From Candidatus Bathyarchaeota archaeon (GTDB lineage: Archaea > Thermoproteota > Bathyarchaeia > TCS64), in assembly GCA_026014815.1 (NCBI GenBank), contig JAOZHP010000088.1, positions 1 to 64,000 of the forward strand: a stretch of 64,000 nucleotides of DNA, given 5' to 3'. A model generated the notes under the pieces. It saw only the letters and a program-made list of their open reading frames with translations, did no database searches and was not told the DNA's origin. Below, piece after piece: positions 51,906 through 60,348 of this stretch (position 1 is the first letter of the stretch; every line of letters starts with the position of its first letter). The translations under genes and the position numbers were made by a program.

Positions 51906-52360
51906 TTTTGATATTCTCCGTAGAATACCTAGTTTTTACAATCAATCTATAACATTAAAAAACTTTGGAAACAAAACTCCGATTAAATGACAAATTTTAT
52001 TAAGCTTAAATATTTTTTCAATCATTAAATTAAAAAAAAATCCACATCCACCATGAAAAGTGAGTAACTTTTAGAATTCAATAACTATTTAATTAGAAAG
52101 AAAACTGCTGACTCCTACCTTCTCGAATTGATTGCCGTCCTCACCGCAGATTATTCGTTGGCAGCTTTGTGTCCGGTTTTTTCGCTGGGGCTGCCTGGGT
52201 TGAAGATCGAGATATTTCGAGCCTTGGAGATTGAGTACGGTGTGATGGATTGATGATCGAGGGACGTCAAGGTGGTTCACGTTCTTCACGTAGCAGTTCT
52301 TACTCGTGTTAGTCTCTTGCTGTTAAATATCAGTTGAGTCTAATTCATGTCTAGTTAGAT
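51906..52360. other. 455-bp intergenic region: module B promoter and a possible gene remnant
   Basis: The left 170 bp are very AT-rich and hold the module B promoter. The right part (about 52100-52320) has normal composition. In one plus-strand frame it reads RRLFVGSFVSGFFAGAAW, then a TGA at 52232-52234, then a Ser/Arg-rich tail up to 52312. This resembles the tail of a small membrane protein and could be a decayed relative of the genes at 52361-53287. The evidence is weak, and no structured RNA is recognised. Confidence 0.3.
51952..51964 (-). promoter_or_regulatory. TATA-like promoter of the module B membrane genes
   Basis: The minus strand reads AGTTTTTTAATGT about 50 nt before the ATG at 51905, giving a predicted leader of about 25 nt. 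Confidence 0.45.
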
Positions 52361-52750
52361 ATGAAGAGCGATACCAAGGAAAAGTTTCAGGTGTACTTCG
52401 CGGGTGCTTCATTGGCTTTCGGGGTTCCTTTCTTTGTCGGGGAGATACTGGGTCTCATCATGGGGTCGTCGCCTGTGACTGATAGCTTCAAGGATTTGTA
52501 TTCATCGCTTTTCGTGACGCTTCACTTGGTGGGAGGGTTGCTGGGGGGGTATCTTGTCGCCAGACGTCTTGGTGAGGAAAAGAGTCCGTTACGGGCTGGT
52601 GTGGTGACGGGGGTCATGGCTTACCTGTTTCAGCAGATAGTTTACACCATTTTTTATGGGGCTGGAGCCATCGGTGATATCTATACTATGGTTGGGCTCA
52701 TAGGCGGATCGGTAGCAGGTGTACTTATCTTCAAGTCAATGACTCGATGA
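52361..52750 (+). CDS. Small four-TM membrane protein (129 aa)
   Basis: Four hydrophobic segments. The N-terminal part KFQVYFAGASLAFGVPFFVGE resembles the next gene's LRLYFSGASIAVGIPFMLLE, and the middle GGLLGGYLVARRLGEEKSPLRAGVVTGVMAYLFQQIVY resembles its AGFLVARRSS... stretch, so the two are tandem paralogues. The layout also recalls the four-TM proteins of modules A and B. No family is recognised. A TATA-like GTTAAATATC at 52322 precedes the ATG by about 35 nt. Confidence 0.68.
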   Translation: MKSDTKEKFQVYFAGASLAFGVPFFVGEILGLIMGSSPVTDSFKDLYSSLFVTLHLVGGLLGGYLVARRLGEEKSPLRAGVVTGVMAYLFQQIVYTIFYGAGAIGDIYTMVGLIGGSVAGVLIFKSMTR

Positions 52751-52816
52751 TCCGATAAAACGGGTCGGTTACCCTCTGTTATATACTCGTCTAGAACATT
52801 CATAACCTGATTAGAG

Positions 52817-53287
52817 TTGGGTCAGAATAACAGGGATCGGCTAAGACTCTACTTCTCAGGCGCTTCAATCGCTGTAGGCATTCCTTTCATGTTGCTAGAG
52901 GTTTTTGGGATGATTGTGGGGCACTCACCTGGTTCAACTGAGTTTCAGTCTCAGTACTGGATGCTCTTCACTGGTTCCAACTTTTTCTTTGGTGCTGTCG
53001 CTGGGTTCTTGGTTGCTAGAAGGTCCAGCATTGAACCTATGCAGGTTGGTGTTACTACTGGTGTACTTGCTTACCTCCTACAGCAGGTTGTTTACCTTGT
53101 CTATTATGCGGGGGCTATTCCCAATGACCTTAACCTTACGATCGCTTTGGTGGGGGGTACCATTGTTGGGTCGGGTGCATACCGTTACAAGGCTCGTATT
53201 GATGCTCTGAACGAAACCATAGATACTGATATTAAGCTTGATAAGGAGCAGAGCGGCGAAGAAGAAACGCTTCCCACCGAGGGTTAA
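52817..53287 (+). CDS. Small four-TM membrane protein (156 aa), tandem paralogue
   Basis: Similar to the preceding protein over its first 120 residues: YFSGASIAVGIPF, FFGAVAGFLVARRSS, MQVGVTTGVLAYLLQQVVY. It ends in an acidic, Glu/Asp-rich 30-residue tail. The TTG start at 52817 lies about 30 nt after GTTATATAC (52785), consistent with a near-leaderless transcript. Unknown function; its proximity to module B suggests, but does not show, a link. Confidence 0.66.
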   Translation: MGQNNRDRLRLYFSGASIAVGIPFMLLEVFGMIVGHSPGSTEFQSQYWMLFTGSNFFFGAVAGFLVARRSSIEPMQVGVTTGVLAYLLQQVVYLVYYAGAIPNDLNLTIALVGGTIVGSGAYRYKARIDALNETIDTDIKLDKEQSGEEETLPTEG

Positions 53288-53352
53288 TGCCGTTTGGAAT
53301 AATTATGGCATTGATTTTTACGAGGATTAATAAATAGAGGCTCTTTTTCTGT

Positions 53353-56133
53353 ATGAAAACCTTTGAGGTGAATCCATTGTCCCATGATATGTCAAAGAAA
53401 ACACTTGTAACATCGGCCCTCATCTACGCCAACGGACCAGTCCACATAGGTCACATGGTGGAGTACATCCAGACTGATATCTACGTCAGGTTCCTCAAGC
53501 TCACTGGACGAGATGTAGCCTACTGCGGGGCGGATGATACCCATGGCGCCCCTATTGAGATCAACGCGTCGAAGCAGGGAATCTCGCCCGAGGAGTTCAT
53601 CGAGCACTGGTGGAAGGAGCATAAACGTGACTACGATGACTATCTCGTGGAGTTCGACTCGTATCACTCAACGAATAGCGAGGAGAACCGTTACTACACT
53701 GAGCTGATATTCAAGCGTCTACAAGACAATGGGCATATTTACACTAAGGAGATCGAGCTCACCTACTGTGAGAACTGTAACCGGTACCTTCCAGACAGGT
53801 ACGTGAAGGGTACTTGTCCAAAATGTGGTGCTCAGGACCAGTACGGTGATGTGTGTGAGAAATGCAACAGCACCTATAACACCACTGAGCTAATCAACTC
53901 TTACTGCAGCATCTGTGGGGCTACCCCAATCAGGAGGAACAGTCTACATTACTTCTTCAAACTCAGCGAGTTCAGCGACAAGTTGAAGAGATGGCTCATA
54001 GGTAACCACAGGCTGCAGCCCGAGATCCGAAACCAGATTCTCAGCTGGATCAAGGAGGGGTTAGAGGACTGGTGTATCAGCCGAGACGGCCCATACTTCG
54101 GTTTCAAGATACCTGACTCGGAAGACAAGTACTTCTACGTTTGGCTGGACGCGCCCATCGGGTACATAGGGAGTACGGCAAACTATTGCATAGACAAGCC
54201 TTTCACTGCGGATGACTACTGGCAGAAAGATGAAGCTGAGATAATTCACTTCATCGGGAAGGATATCATCTATTTCCATCTTCTCTTCTGGCCGGCTATC
54301 CTTATGGGCTCAGGGTTCCACGTGCCAGACAACATTGTGGTCCACGGGTTCCTCACTGTGAACGGCGAGAAAATGAGCAAAAGCAGAGGAACTTTCCTCA
54401 CAGCCGAGGAGTTCAAGGAGTACCTTGACCCCGAGCTACTCAGGTTCTACTATGCCGCTAACCTCAGCCACACAATGACCGACATCGACCTGGACCTCAA
54501 AAACGTGGAGAACAGGATCAACAACGAGCTCGTCTCAAACCTCGCTAACCTGATCTACAGGGTCATGAGCTTCACCAACAAGTACTACGGAGGACAGATC
54601 ACCAAGGTCAACGACCCAGAGCTTCTGAAAGAAGTCAAGGAGAAGTGTCAAGGTGTCCGTAAAGCCTACGGGAGCTACGAGTTCAGAGACGCCGTGAACC
54701 GGATACTGGAGATAAGCAGCGTAGGCAACAAATACTTCCAGGACAAAAAGCCCTGGGAGCTAGTCAAGTCCGACAAGGAGCTGGGTCAGCGCGTGCTGAC
54801 TGACTGCGTCAACATTGTCAAGAACCTCACTGTGATGGTGAAGCCTATCCTGCCGCTGTTCGCAGCCAAGATCGAGGGGCAGCTCAACCTCGGGGAGCTC
54901 AAGTGGAGCGACACCGAGTCCATCATAGAGAACCATAAGGTGAATGAGGCTCAGATAATCCTCAAGAAGATCGACCCAATCGAGATCAAGGCACCCGCAC
55001 CGAAAGCCTCGGAGAGAAAAATCGAGTTCACAATCGACGACAAGCTCACCAAACTTGGAGTAGACGTGAAACTGGCAGTCGTGGAAGGCGTGGACATCAA
55101 GAAGAGCAGCAGCGAACTTGACAGGCTCAAGAAGCAGGCTGCGGAGACCATCAAGAACACTGATTACACCGGTGACAAGATCATTCAGGCTTACAACGAT
55201 GTCTACAAGAAGTTCAAGATCGAAGCTGAGAGCCCCGTAACTCATCTCATCAACCTTGTTAAGGAGAATGGACGACTTCCCACCATCAACACGGTGGTGG
55301 ACAGCTACAACATCGTGGCCGCATCCAAGAGGGTGAGCGTCGGCGTCCATGACCTTGACAAGGTCACAGACAACGTCAGGCTCAAAGTGACACAGGGCAA
55401 CGAAGTCTACATCCCCCTCGGGGAGACTGAGCGGATGAAGGTACCCCCGGGGAAGTTCGCGATGGTGGACGATGAGCACGTCATGTGCTGGCTCGACGTG
55501 AAACAGGGGCAACACACCAAGATTGGGTACGACAGCAAGAACCTTATCATCTACGTGCAGGGGAACAGTGAGACCAGCGGTAGGTATCTGGATGACGCCA
55601 TCACCGAGATCTGTGAGAACATCGTCAAGTATAATGGAGGCAGTTACAGGCTGCTCAACCCAACCGACCTCTCAGCCCTGAACCTCAAGGTGGCAAAGGT
55701 AACAGAGGTACTGGATCACTCGGGAGCAGACAAGCTGTATATCATTAAGATCGATTTAGGAGACGAGCAGAGGCAGCTATGCGCGGGTCTCAAGCCTTAC
55801 TACCCTGACAGGAACGACCTCTTGGGAAAGCACCTCGTTGTGTTGACAAACCTTCAGCCGGCGAAGCTGAGGGGAGAGCTCAGCGAAGGCATGTTACTGG
55901 CTGGGGACGACGGCGAGAACGTTGGCATACTTAACCCACAGAATAGCAAACCGGGAGACCAGGTCTACGTTGGTGATATCCGTGAGTACAAGAACGATCT
56001 CATCGACTTCAGCGCGTTCATGAAATATACCTTTGAGGCGAAGAATGGTAAAGCCTACCTGGAAGGGCTCCAGCTCACCACTGACGCCGAGGAGATCACC
56101 CTCGAAAAGGTGACAGACGGCAAAATTAGGTAA
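53353..56133 (+). CDS. metG: Methionyl-tRNA synthetase with inserted B3/B4-type domain and EMAPII-like tail
   Basis: 926 aa, well above the usual archaeal length. The catalytic core has PVHIGHMVEY (HIGH at 31-34), Zn knuckles such as CENCNRYL and CPKCGAQDQYGDVCEKC, and NGEKMSKSRG (KMSKS at 340-344), followed by the anticodon-binding helices. Residues about 570-760 form an extra domain with VDSYNIVAASKRVSVGVHDLDKV and YIPLGETERMKVPPGKF, which looks like a B3/B4 domain of the PheRS beta type. Residues about 773-870 are an EMAPII-like tRNA-binding domain (LNLKVAKVTEVLDHSGADKLYI). The start may be as late as the Met at 53389. The inserted domain is unusual for MetRS. Confidence 0.93.
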   Translation: MKTFEVNPLSHDMSKKTLVTSALIYANGPVHIGHMVEYIQTDIYVRFLKLTGRDVAYCGADDTHGAPIEINASKQGISPEEFIEHWWKEHKRDYDDYLVEFDSYHSTNSEENRYYTELIFKRLQDNGHIYTKEIELTYCENCNRYLPDRYVKGTCPKCGAQDQYGDVCEKCNSTYNTTELINSYCSICGATPIRRNSLHYFFKLSEFSDKLKRWLIGNHRLQPEIRNQILSWIKEGLEDWCISRDGPYFGFKIPDSEDKYFYVWLDAPIGYIGSTANYCIDKPFTADDYWQKDEAEIIHFIGKDIIYFHLLFWPAILMGSGFHVPDNIVVHGFLTVNGEKMSKSRGTFLTAEEFKEYLDPELLRFYYAANLSHTMTDIDLDLKNVENRINNELVSNLANLIYRVMSFTNKYYGGQITKVNDPELLKEVKEKCQGVRKAYGSYEFRDAVNRILEISSVGNKYFQDKKPWELVKSDKELGQRVLTDCVNIVKNLTVMVKPILPLFAAKIEGQLNLGELKWSDTESIIENHKVNEAQIILKKIDPIEIKAPAPKASERKIEFTIDDKLTKLGVDVKLAVVEGVDIKKSSSELDRLKKQAAETIKNTDYTGDKIIQAYNDVYKKFKIEAESPVTHLINLVKENGRLPTINTVVDSYNIVAASKRVSVGVHDLDKVTDNVRLKVTQGNEVYIPLGETERMKVPPGKFAMVDDEHVMCWLDVKQGQHTKIGYDSKNLIIYVQGNSETSGRYLDDAITEICENIVKYNGGSYRLLNPTDLSALNLKVAKVTEVLDHSGADKLYIIKIDLGDEQRQLCAGLKPYYPDRNDLLGKHLVVLTNLQPAKLRGELSEGMLLAGDDGENVGILNPQNSKPGDQVYVGDIREYKNDLIDFSAFMKYTFEAKNGKAYLEGLQLTTDAEEITLEKVTDGKIR

Positions 56134-56137
56134 ACCT

Positions 56138-57463
56138 CTATTTTACTCCCAGTTCTTTCTCAACTTCACCTATAGATTTGTCCAGTAGCGCCACGACTTC
56201 ATCTATCTCGGATCGTTCAATCACCAGTGGGGGTGCCACCTGGATGTGGTCCCCGTTGACCCCGTCCACCGTCCCAGAGCCAGGGTAAACCAGTAATCCA
56301 TTATTGAAGCAGTGGTCAACAACGCGTCTATTGAACCTGAGGTCAGATGGGAACGGCTTCTTGGTTTCTTTGTTCTCTACGAACTCGATACCAGCGAAGA
56401 CACCCATGCCCCTGATGTCCCCCACCGAGGGGTGGTCGTTGAGGTCACTGAGCTTCTTGTGGAAGTATTCCCCATTCACAGCTGACCGTTCGATTAGGCC
56501 GTGTTTGATAACGTAGTCAAGAGTCGCTGCTCCTGCCGCGCATGCAACCGGGTGACTTCCATACGTGTGGCCGTGTGCAAAGGGTTCGCCGAAGCCCTCG
56601 TAGACCTTGTCGCTGGCGATGGCTGCGCCGAGGGGAAGGTAGCCACCTGCGAGTCCCTTTGCGGTTGCTATGATGTCCGGCTCGGTGTCCCAGTGGTCCA
56701 GTCCCCAGTTCTTCCCGGTTCGACCGAGCCCTGTCATGACTTCGTCAGCGATGAACAGTACGTCGTGGGTGTCACATATCTCCCTGATTAACTGGAAGTA
56801 GCCGGGGGCTGCGGGGACGGTGCCGAGGGTTGCTCCCACCACCGGCTCCGCGATGAACGCTGAGACATACTCAGGGCCAGTCGCCTTGATCTGAGTGTCC
56901 AGCGCCTTGGCACACTCCAAGTCACAGGTGTCGCAGGTCTTACCGAACCAGCATCTGTAACAGTACGCGGGCGGTATATGGGGGAAATCCAGCAGCATCG
57001 GCACGTATCGTCTACGCCTCGCAATGTTACCGGACATGCTGAGAGCCCCTAATGTGTTGCCGTGATAGCTCTGCCAACGCGCTATGATCTTGCTACGCGT
57101 GGATTCACCCTTCAACAAGTAGTACTGACGGGCCATCTTGGCTGCTGACTCGGTGGCCTCTGAGCCTCCGCTGCAGAAAAACACGTGGCCTAGTCCCTCG
57201 GGAGCGAGTCCTGCAATCTTCTCCGCGCAGTCCAAGACAGACTCCGTGATGAAGTGACTGCTGTGAACGTAGCTAACTTGTTTCATCTGCTTGTGAACGG
57301 CTTCGGTGACCTCCTTTACTCCGTGACCGATGTTGACGCAGATGGGGCCGGAGCTCCCATCGATGTACCGGGTGCCATCCTTCGTGTAAAGATAGATTCC
57401 CTCTCCGCGATCCATCTTGTGGAGATGCACGGCTCCCCTTGAGAATACGTGTGAATCAGACAT
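56138..57463 (-). CDS. Class III PLP-dependent aminotransferase, paralogue 2
   Basis: 441 aa from the ATG at 57463, which is close to a TATA-like GTTAAGTGAC (57486-57495); the track start at 57487 is GTG. It shows SGPICVNIGHG, FCSGGSEATESAAKMARQYY, WQSYHGNTLGALSMSG, LFIADEVMTGLGRTGKNWG and the PLP Lys in IATAKGLAGGYLPLGAA. A Cys cluster CYRCWFGKTCDTCDLEC parallels that of paralogue 1. Likely acts on omega-amino or beta-amino acids. Divergent from the 3-hydroxyacyl-CoA dehydrogenase gene (85-bp gap), which suggests a shared pathway. Confidence 0.9.
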   Translation of the reverse strand: MSDSHVFSRGAVHLHKMDRGEGIYLYTKDGTRYIDGSSGPICVNIGHGVKEVTEAVHKQMKQVSYVHSSHFITESVLDCAEKIAGLAPEGLGHVFFCSGGSEATESAAKMARQYYLLKGESTRSKIIARWQSYHGNTLGALSMSGNIARRRRYVPMLLDFPHIPPAYCYRCWFGKTCDTCDLECAKALDTQIKATGPEYVSAFIAEPVVGATLGTVPAAPGYFQLIREICDTHDVLFIADEVMTGLGRTGKNWGLDHWDTEPDIIATAKGLAGGYLPLGAAIASDKVYEGFGEPFAHGHTYGSHPVACAAGAATLDYVIKHGLIERSAVNGEYFHKKLSDLNDHPSVGDIRGMGVFAGIEFVENKETKKPFPSDLRFNRRVVDHCFNNGLLVYPGSGTVDGVNGDHIQVAPPLVIERSEIDEVVALLDKSIGEVEKELGVK

Positions 57464-57548
57464 GGTTAAAACTGGACGTGAAGTCACTTAACGGTAACGA
57501 CCGCGCAAATGAGAAAAGCCCGGTATGTGAGTCTCATAGTGAGAACTC

Positions 57549-58505
57549 ATGATCGATGAAGTTAAACGAGTAGCATGCGTCGGCTCTGGCCTCGTGGGTC
57601 AGGGCTGGGCGGCCCTCTTCGCCCTCAACGGCTACGAGGTAGTGATGCAGGACCTTACTGACGAGAAGCTCAGTGAGGCTTACAGCCGTGTGTTAAGTCA
57701 CATAAGCACACTGGTGGACAACGGTTTGGGAAAAGATAAGGAGGCCGCAGCTGGACGTCTCTCCACGACAACGAGCCTAGAGACGGCGTTGAAGGGGGTT
57801 GACTTCGTCGTGGAGTCAGTCTTTGAGAGTCTTGATGTTAAACGTCCCCTCTACGCCGAGATGGATCGGTTGGCTCCAAGGAAAGTGGTTTTCGCTAGCA
57901 GCACCTCGGGCCTCATGATGACGGCGATAGCTAGGGATATGAAGCAACACCCTGAACGAGCTATCGTCGCTCATCCATGGAACCCAGTTCACCTTGTGCC
58001 CCTAGTGGAGTTGAGCCCGGGGGAGAAGACAAGCAAGGAGACCACCGAACTCACCTACAGGGTCATGGAGGATATTGGACGTGTCCCTGTGGTGCTCAAG
58101 AAGGAGGTGCCGGGTTTTATCGCCAACAGGATAAGCGTTGCTCTTTGGAGAGAAGCCCTCGACTTAGTGGACCAAGGAGTAGCCTCCGTAGAGGATGTGG
58201 ACAAGGCCATCCGGGCTGGACCCGGGATAAGGTGGGCCATCATGGGACCCTATCTGGTGTATCACCTCGGGGGCGGTAAAGGAGGAATCGAGTACCTCAT
58301 GCGTCACATCGGCACAAGCAAATCGGAGTGGCTGAAGAACATGGCTAAATGGACCGAGACCCCCGACTCCGTCGTCCAGAAAGCAATCGACGGCGTCAAT
58401 GAGATGGTGGGTGACAAGAGTCTGGAGGAGCTTGAGGCGTGGAGAGACAAGTACCTGCTGGCACTGAACAAGCTTCTCTGGAGCGGCGAATCGGGGGTCT
58501 ATTAG
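57549..58505 (+). CDS. 3-hydroxyacyl-CoA dehydrogenase-family enzyme
   Basis: 318-aa NAD-dependent enzyme. The Rossmann loop is VACVGSGLVGQGWAALFALNGYEV, the middle has FVVESVFESLDVKRPLYAEMDR and FASSTSGLMMTAIA, and the catalytic His is in AHPWNPVHLVPLVELSPGE. The C-terminal part VPGFIANRISVALWREALDLVDQGVAS is the helical dimerisation region. Besides 3-hydroxyacyl-CoA dehydrogenase, L-gulonate or L-carnitine dehydrogenase activity is possible in this subgroup. It starts ATG 57549 and precedes the CoA-transferase genes on the same strand, 58 nt apart with a T run between. Confidence 0.9.
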   Translation: MIDEVKRVACVGSGLVGQGWAALFALNGYEVVMQDLTDEKLSEAYSRVLSHISTLVDNGLGKDKEAAAGRLSTTTSLETALKGVDFVVESVFESLDVKRPLYAEMDRLAPRKVVFASSTSGLMMTAIARDMKQHPERAIVAHPWNPVHLVPLVELSPGEKTSKETTELTYRVMEDIGRVPVVLKKEVPGFIANRISVALWREALDLVDQGVASVEDVDKAIRAGPGIRWAIMGPYLVYHLGGGKGGIEYLMRHIGTSKSEWLKNMAKWTETPDSVVQKAIDGVNEMVGDKSLEELEAWRDKYLLALNKLLWSGESGVY

Positions 58506-58506
58506 A

Positions 58507-58521
58507 CCCTTTTTTCTTCTT
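58507..58521 (+). terminator. Oligo-T terminator after the dehydrogenase gene
   Basis: CCCTTTTTTCTTCTT begins 2 nt after the stop at 58505. Read-through into the CoA-transferase genes is still possible. Confidence 0.45.
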
Positions 58522-58563
58522 GGGAGCGATAAAGATTAAGCCTTTTCCAGTCCACATGAATCC

Positions 58564-59583
58564 ATGAAGGTTCTTATGGAGGGCAAGGGGGAACTCCACG
58601 GATGGATGCACCCCGATGAGGCTCGGAGATGGATGGCTGAGAACAAGACGCGTGCTCTTGTCGATAAACGAGTGACAATGGAGGAGGCGGTCAGCCGCTT
58701 CACAAGGGATGGCGACTACTTCGCCATGGGGGGCTTCGGCCACATCAGGTTCAGTATGGTCGCCATATTCGAGATGATTAGACAGAGACGACGCAACCTA
58801 ATTATGGCGGGAAAGACCAGCGTCCACGATGTAGACGTACTCATAGCCGGCGACGTAGTTGACCGCATCGACTGCGCGTACAGTTTTGGCCACGAGCTCA
58901 GGGGCCTCAGCCCAGCTGGTCGGCGGGCAGCGGAGTCCGGGAAAGTCAGGGTTGTCGCCGAGCTCAGCAACGCAGCGTTTCAGTGGAGGTTCAAGGCGGC
59001 CGCTATGGGGCTTCCCTGGTTCCCAGCGAGGGTGATGATGGGAACGGATACATTCAATTACAGCTCGTCGAAGATCGTTGAGGACCCATGGACTGGTCAA
59101 CCAATAACGTTGCTACCTGCCTGTTACCCGGATTTCAGTTTCATTCACGTTCACCGCTGTGACAAGTATGGTAACTGCCAGATAGATGGAATAACCATTG
59201 AGGATGTGGACTTGGCTAGGGCCAGCAAGAGACTCATAATCACGACTGAGAAGATCGTTGAACCAGAGGCGATCACAGAGCACCCCGACAGGACAGTGAT
59301 CCCCCACTTCATCGTGGACGCAGTCGTGGAGACACCGTACGGCAGTCACCCAGGAAACATGCCTGGGCTCTACTACAGCGACGAGGAGCACATGGCGGAG
59401 TGGCTACGCCTCACCCGCAGCGAGGAGGGTGTACAGGAGTACATGGACAAATACGTGTACGGGGCAGCGAACCATGAAGAGTACCTTGAGCTGGTGGGAG
59501 GCACGGAGAAGATGGAGTACCTAAGGAAACTGGAGTATCTAGAGGTGCCTCTCGACGCTCCATGGTCAAGGAGGACTCGGTGA
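58564..59583 (+). CDS. CoA-transferase family I, alpha subunit
   Basis: 339-aa alpha subunit of a two-subunit CoA transferase of the glutaconate/acetoacetate type. Typical segments are RFTRDGDYFAMGGFGHIRFSM near residue 45, AAMGLPWFPARVMMGTD, and FIHVHRCDKYGNCQIDGI. It pairs with the next gene; the catalytic Glu of family I lies in the partner. ATG 58564, with the beta subunit overlapping its end by one base (TGATG). Substrate unknown, possibly an organic acid from amino-acid breakdown. Confidence 0.9.
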   Translation: MKVLMEGKGELHGWMHPDEARRWMAENKTRALVDKRVTMEEAVSRFTRDGDYFAMGGFGHIRFSMVAIFEMIRQRRRNLIMAGKTSVHDVDVLIAGDVVDRIDCAYSFGHELRGLSPAGRRAAESGKVRVVAELSNAAFQWRFKAAAMGLPWFPARVMMGTDTFNYSSSKIVEDPWTGQPITLLPACYPDFSFIHVHRCDKYGNCQIDGITIEDVDLARASKRLIITTEKIVEPEAITEHPDRTVIPHFIVDAVVETPYGSHPGNMPGLYYSDEEHMAEWLRLTRSEEGVQEYMDKYVYGAANHEEYLELVGGTEKMEYLRKLEYLEVPLDAPWSRRTR

Positions 59584-60347
59584 TGGAGTACAACCCAACT
59601 GAACTCATGGCCTGTGTCGCCAGCAGAGCGCTGGAGGACAGGAAATCAGTGTTCGTAGGCACCGGGCTCCCCATCATCGCCACCATGCTGGCGCAGAGGC
59701 TTCACGCACCTGACCTCCTTATTGTGTTTGAGGCGGGAGGTATCGGGCCGAAGCTGCCCACGATTCCCATCAGCGTCGGGGATAGCAGAACATTCCATAA
59801 GGCATGCATGGCTGCGAGCATGGACTACGCCATGGGGATGGCTCAGCAGGGACTGGTTGACTACGGGTTCCTAGGGGCAGCCCAGATAGACAGGTATGGC
59901 AACCTCAACACCACCGTAATCGGTGACTACGAGAACCCAAAGGTAAGGCTACCTGGGAGCGGGGGAGCCAACGACTTGGGCAGCCTCTGCACCCAGACAA
60001 TCACGCTGATGCGCCACGACAAACGCAGGTTCGTAGAGAAACTGGACTTCCTGACAACACCCGGCTATCTCTCTGGACCGGGGGCAAGGGAGCAAGCAGG
60101 GCTTCCAGCAGGTACAGGTCCATACCGGGTCATCACTCAGCTCGCCGTGATGGGGTTCGACCCTGAGTCGAAGAAGATGTCGCTGGTTTCGGTTCACCCT
60201 GGGGTCTCCGTGGAGGACGTGGAGATGAACACAAGCTTCAAGCTTGTTATCGACGGAGATGTCCCTGAAACGAAGCCCCCGATAACTGAGGAGCTGCGGC
60301 TTCTACGCGAGGAGATCGATCCCTCCGGGATAGTCTTAGGAAGGTGA
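59583..60347 (+). CDS. CoA-transferase family I, beta subunit
   Basis: 254-aa beta subunit. I place the start at the ATG at 59583, which overlaps the alpha subunit stop. Segments include SVFVGTGLPIIATMLAQRLHAPDL, LLIVFEAGGIGPKLPTIPISVGD (catalytic Glu in FEAGG), FLGAAQIDRYGNLNTTVIGDY and LPGSGGANDLGS. The track starts at 59562, within the alpha subunit. It is probably co-translated with the alpha subunit and followed 1 nt later by the possible ATG of the M81 gene. Confidence 0.92.
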   Translation: MEYNPTELMACVASRALEDRKSVFVGTGLPIIATMLAQRLHAPDLLIVFEAGGIGPKLPTIPISVGDSRTFHKACMAASMDYAMGMAQQGLVDYGFLGAAQIDRYGNLNTTVIGDYENPKVRLPGSGGANDLGSLCTQTITLMRHDKRRFVEKLDFLTTPGYLSGPGAREQAGLPAGTGPYRVITQLAVMGFDPESKKMSLVSVHPGVSVEDVEMNTSFKLVIDGDVPETKPPITEELRLLREEIDPSGIVLGR

Positions 60348-60348
60348 C

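Noticed and set aside
54760-55515. 251-aa antisense ORF within the MetRS gene
   Set aside because: The forward strand encodes continuous MetRS and B3/B4-type sequence; the reverse frame has no known motif.
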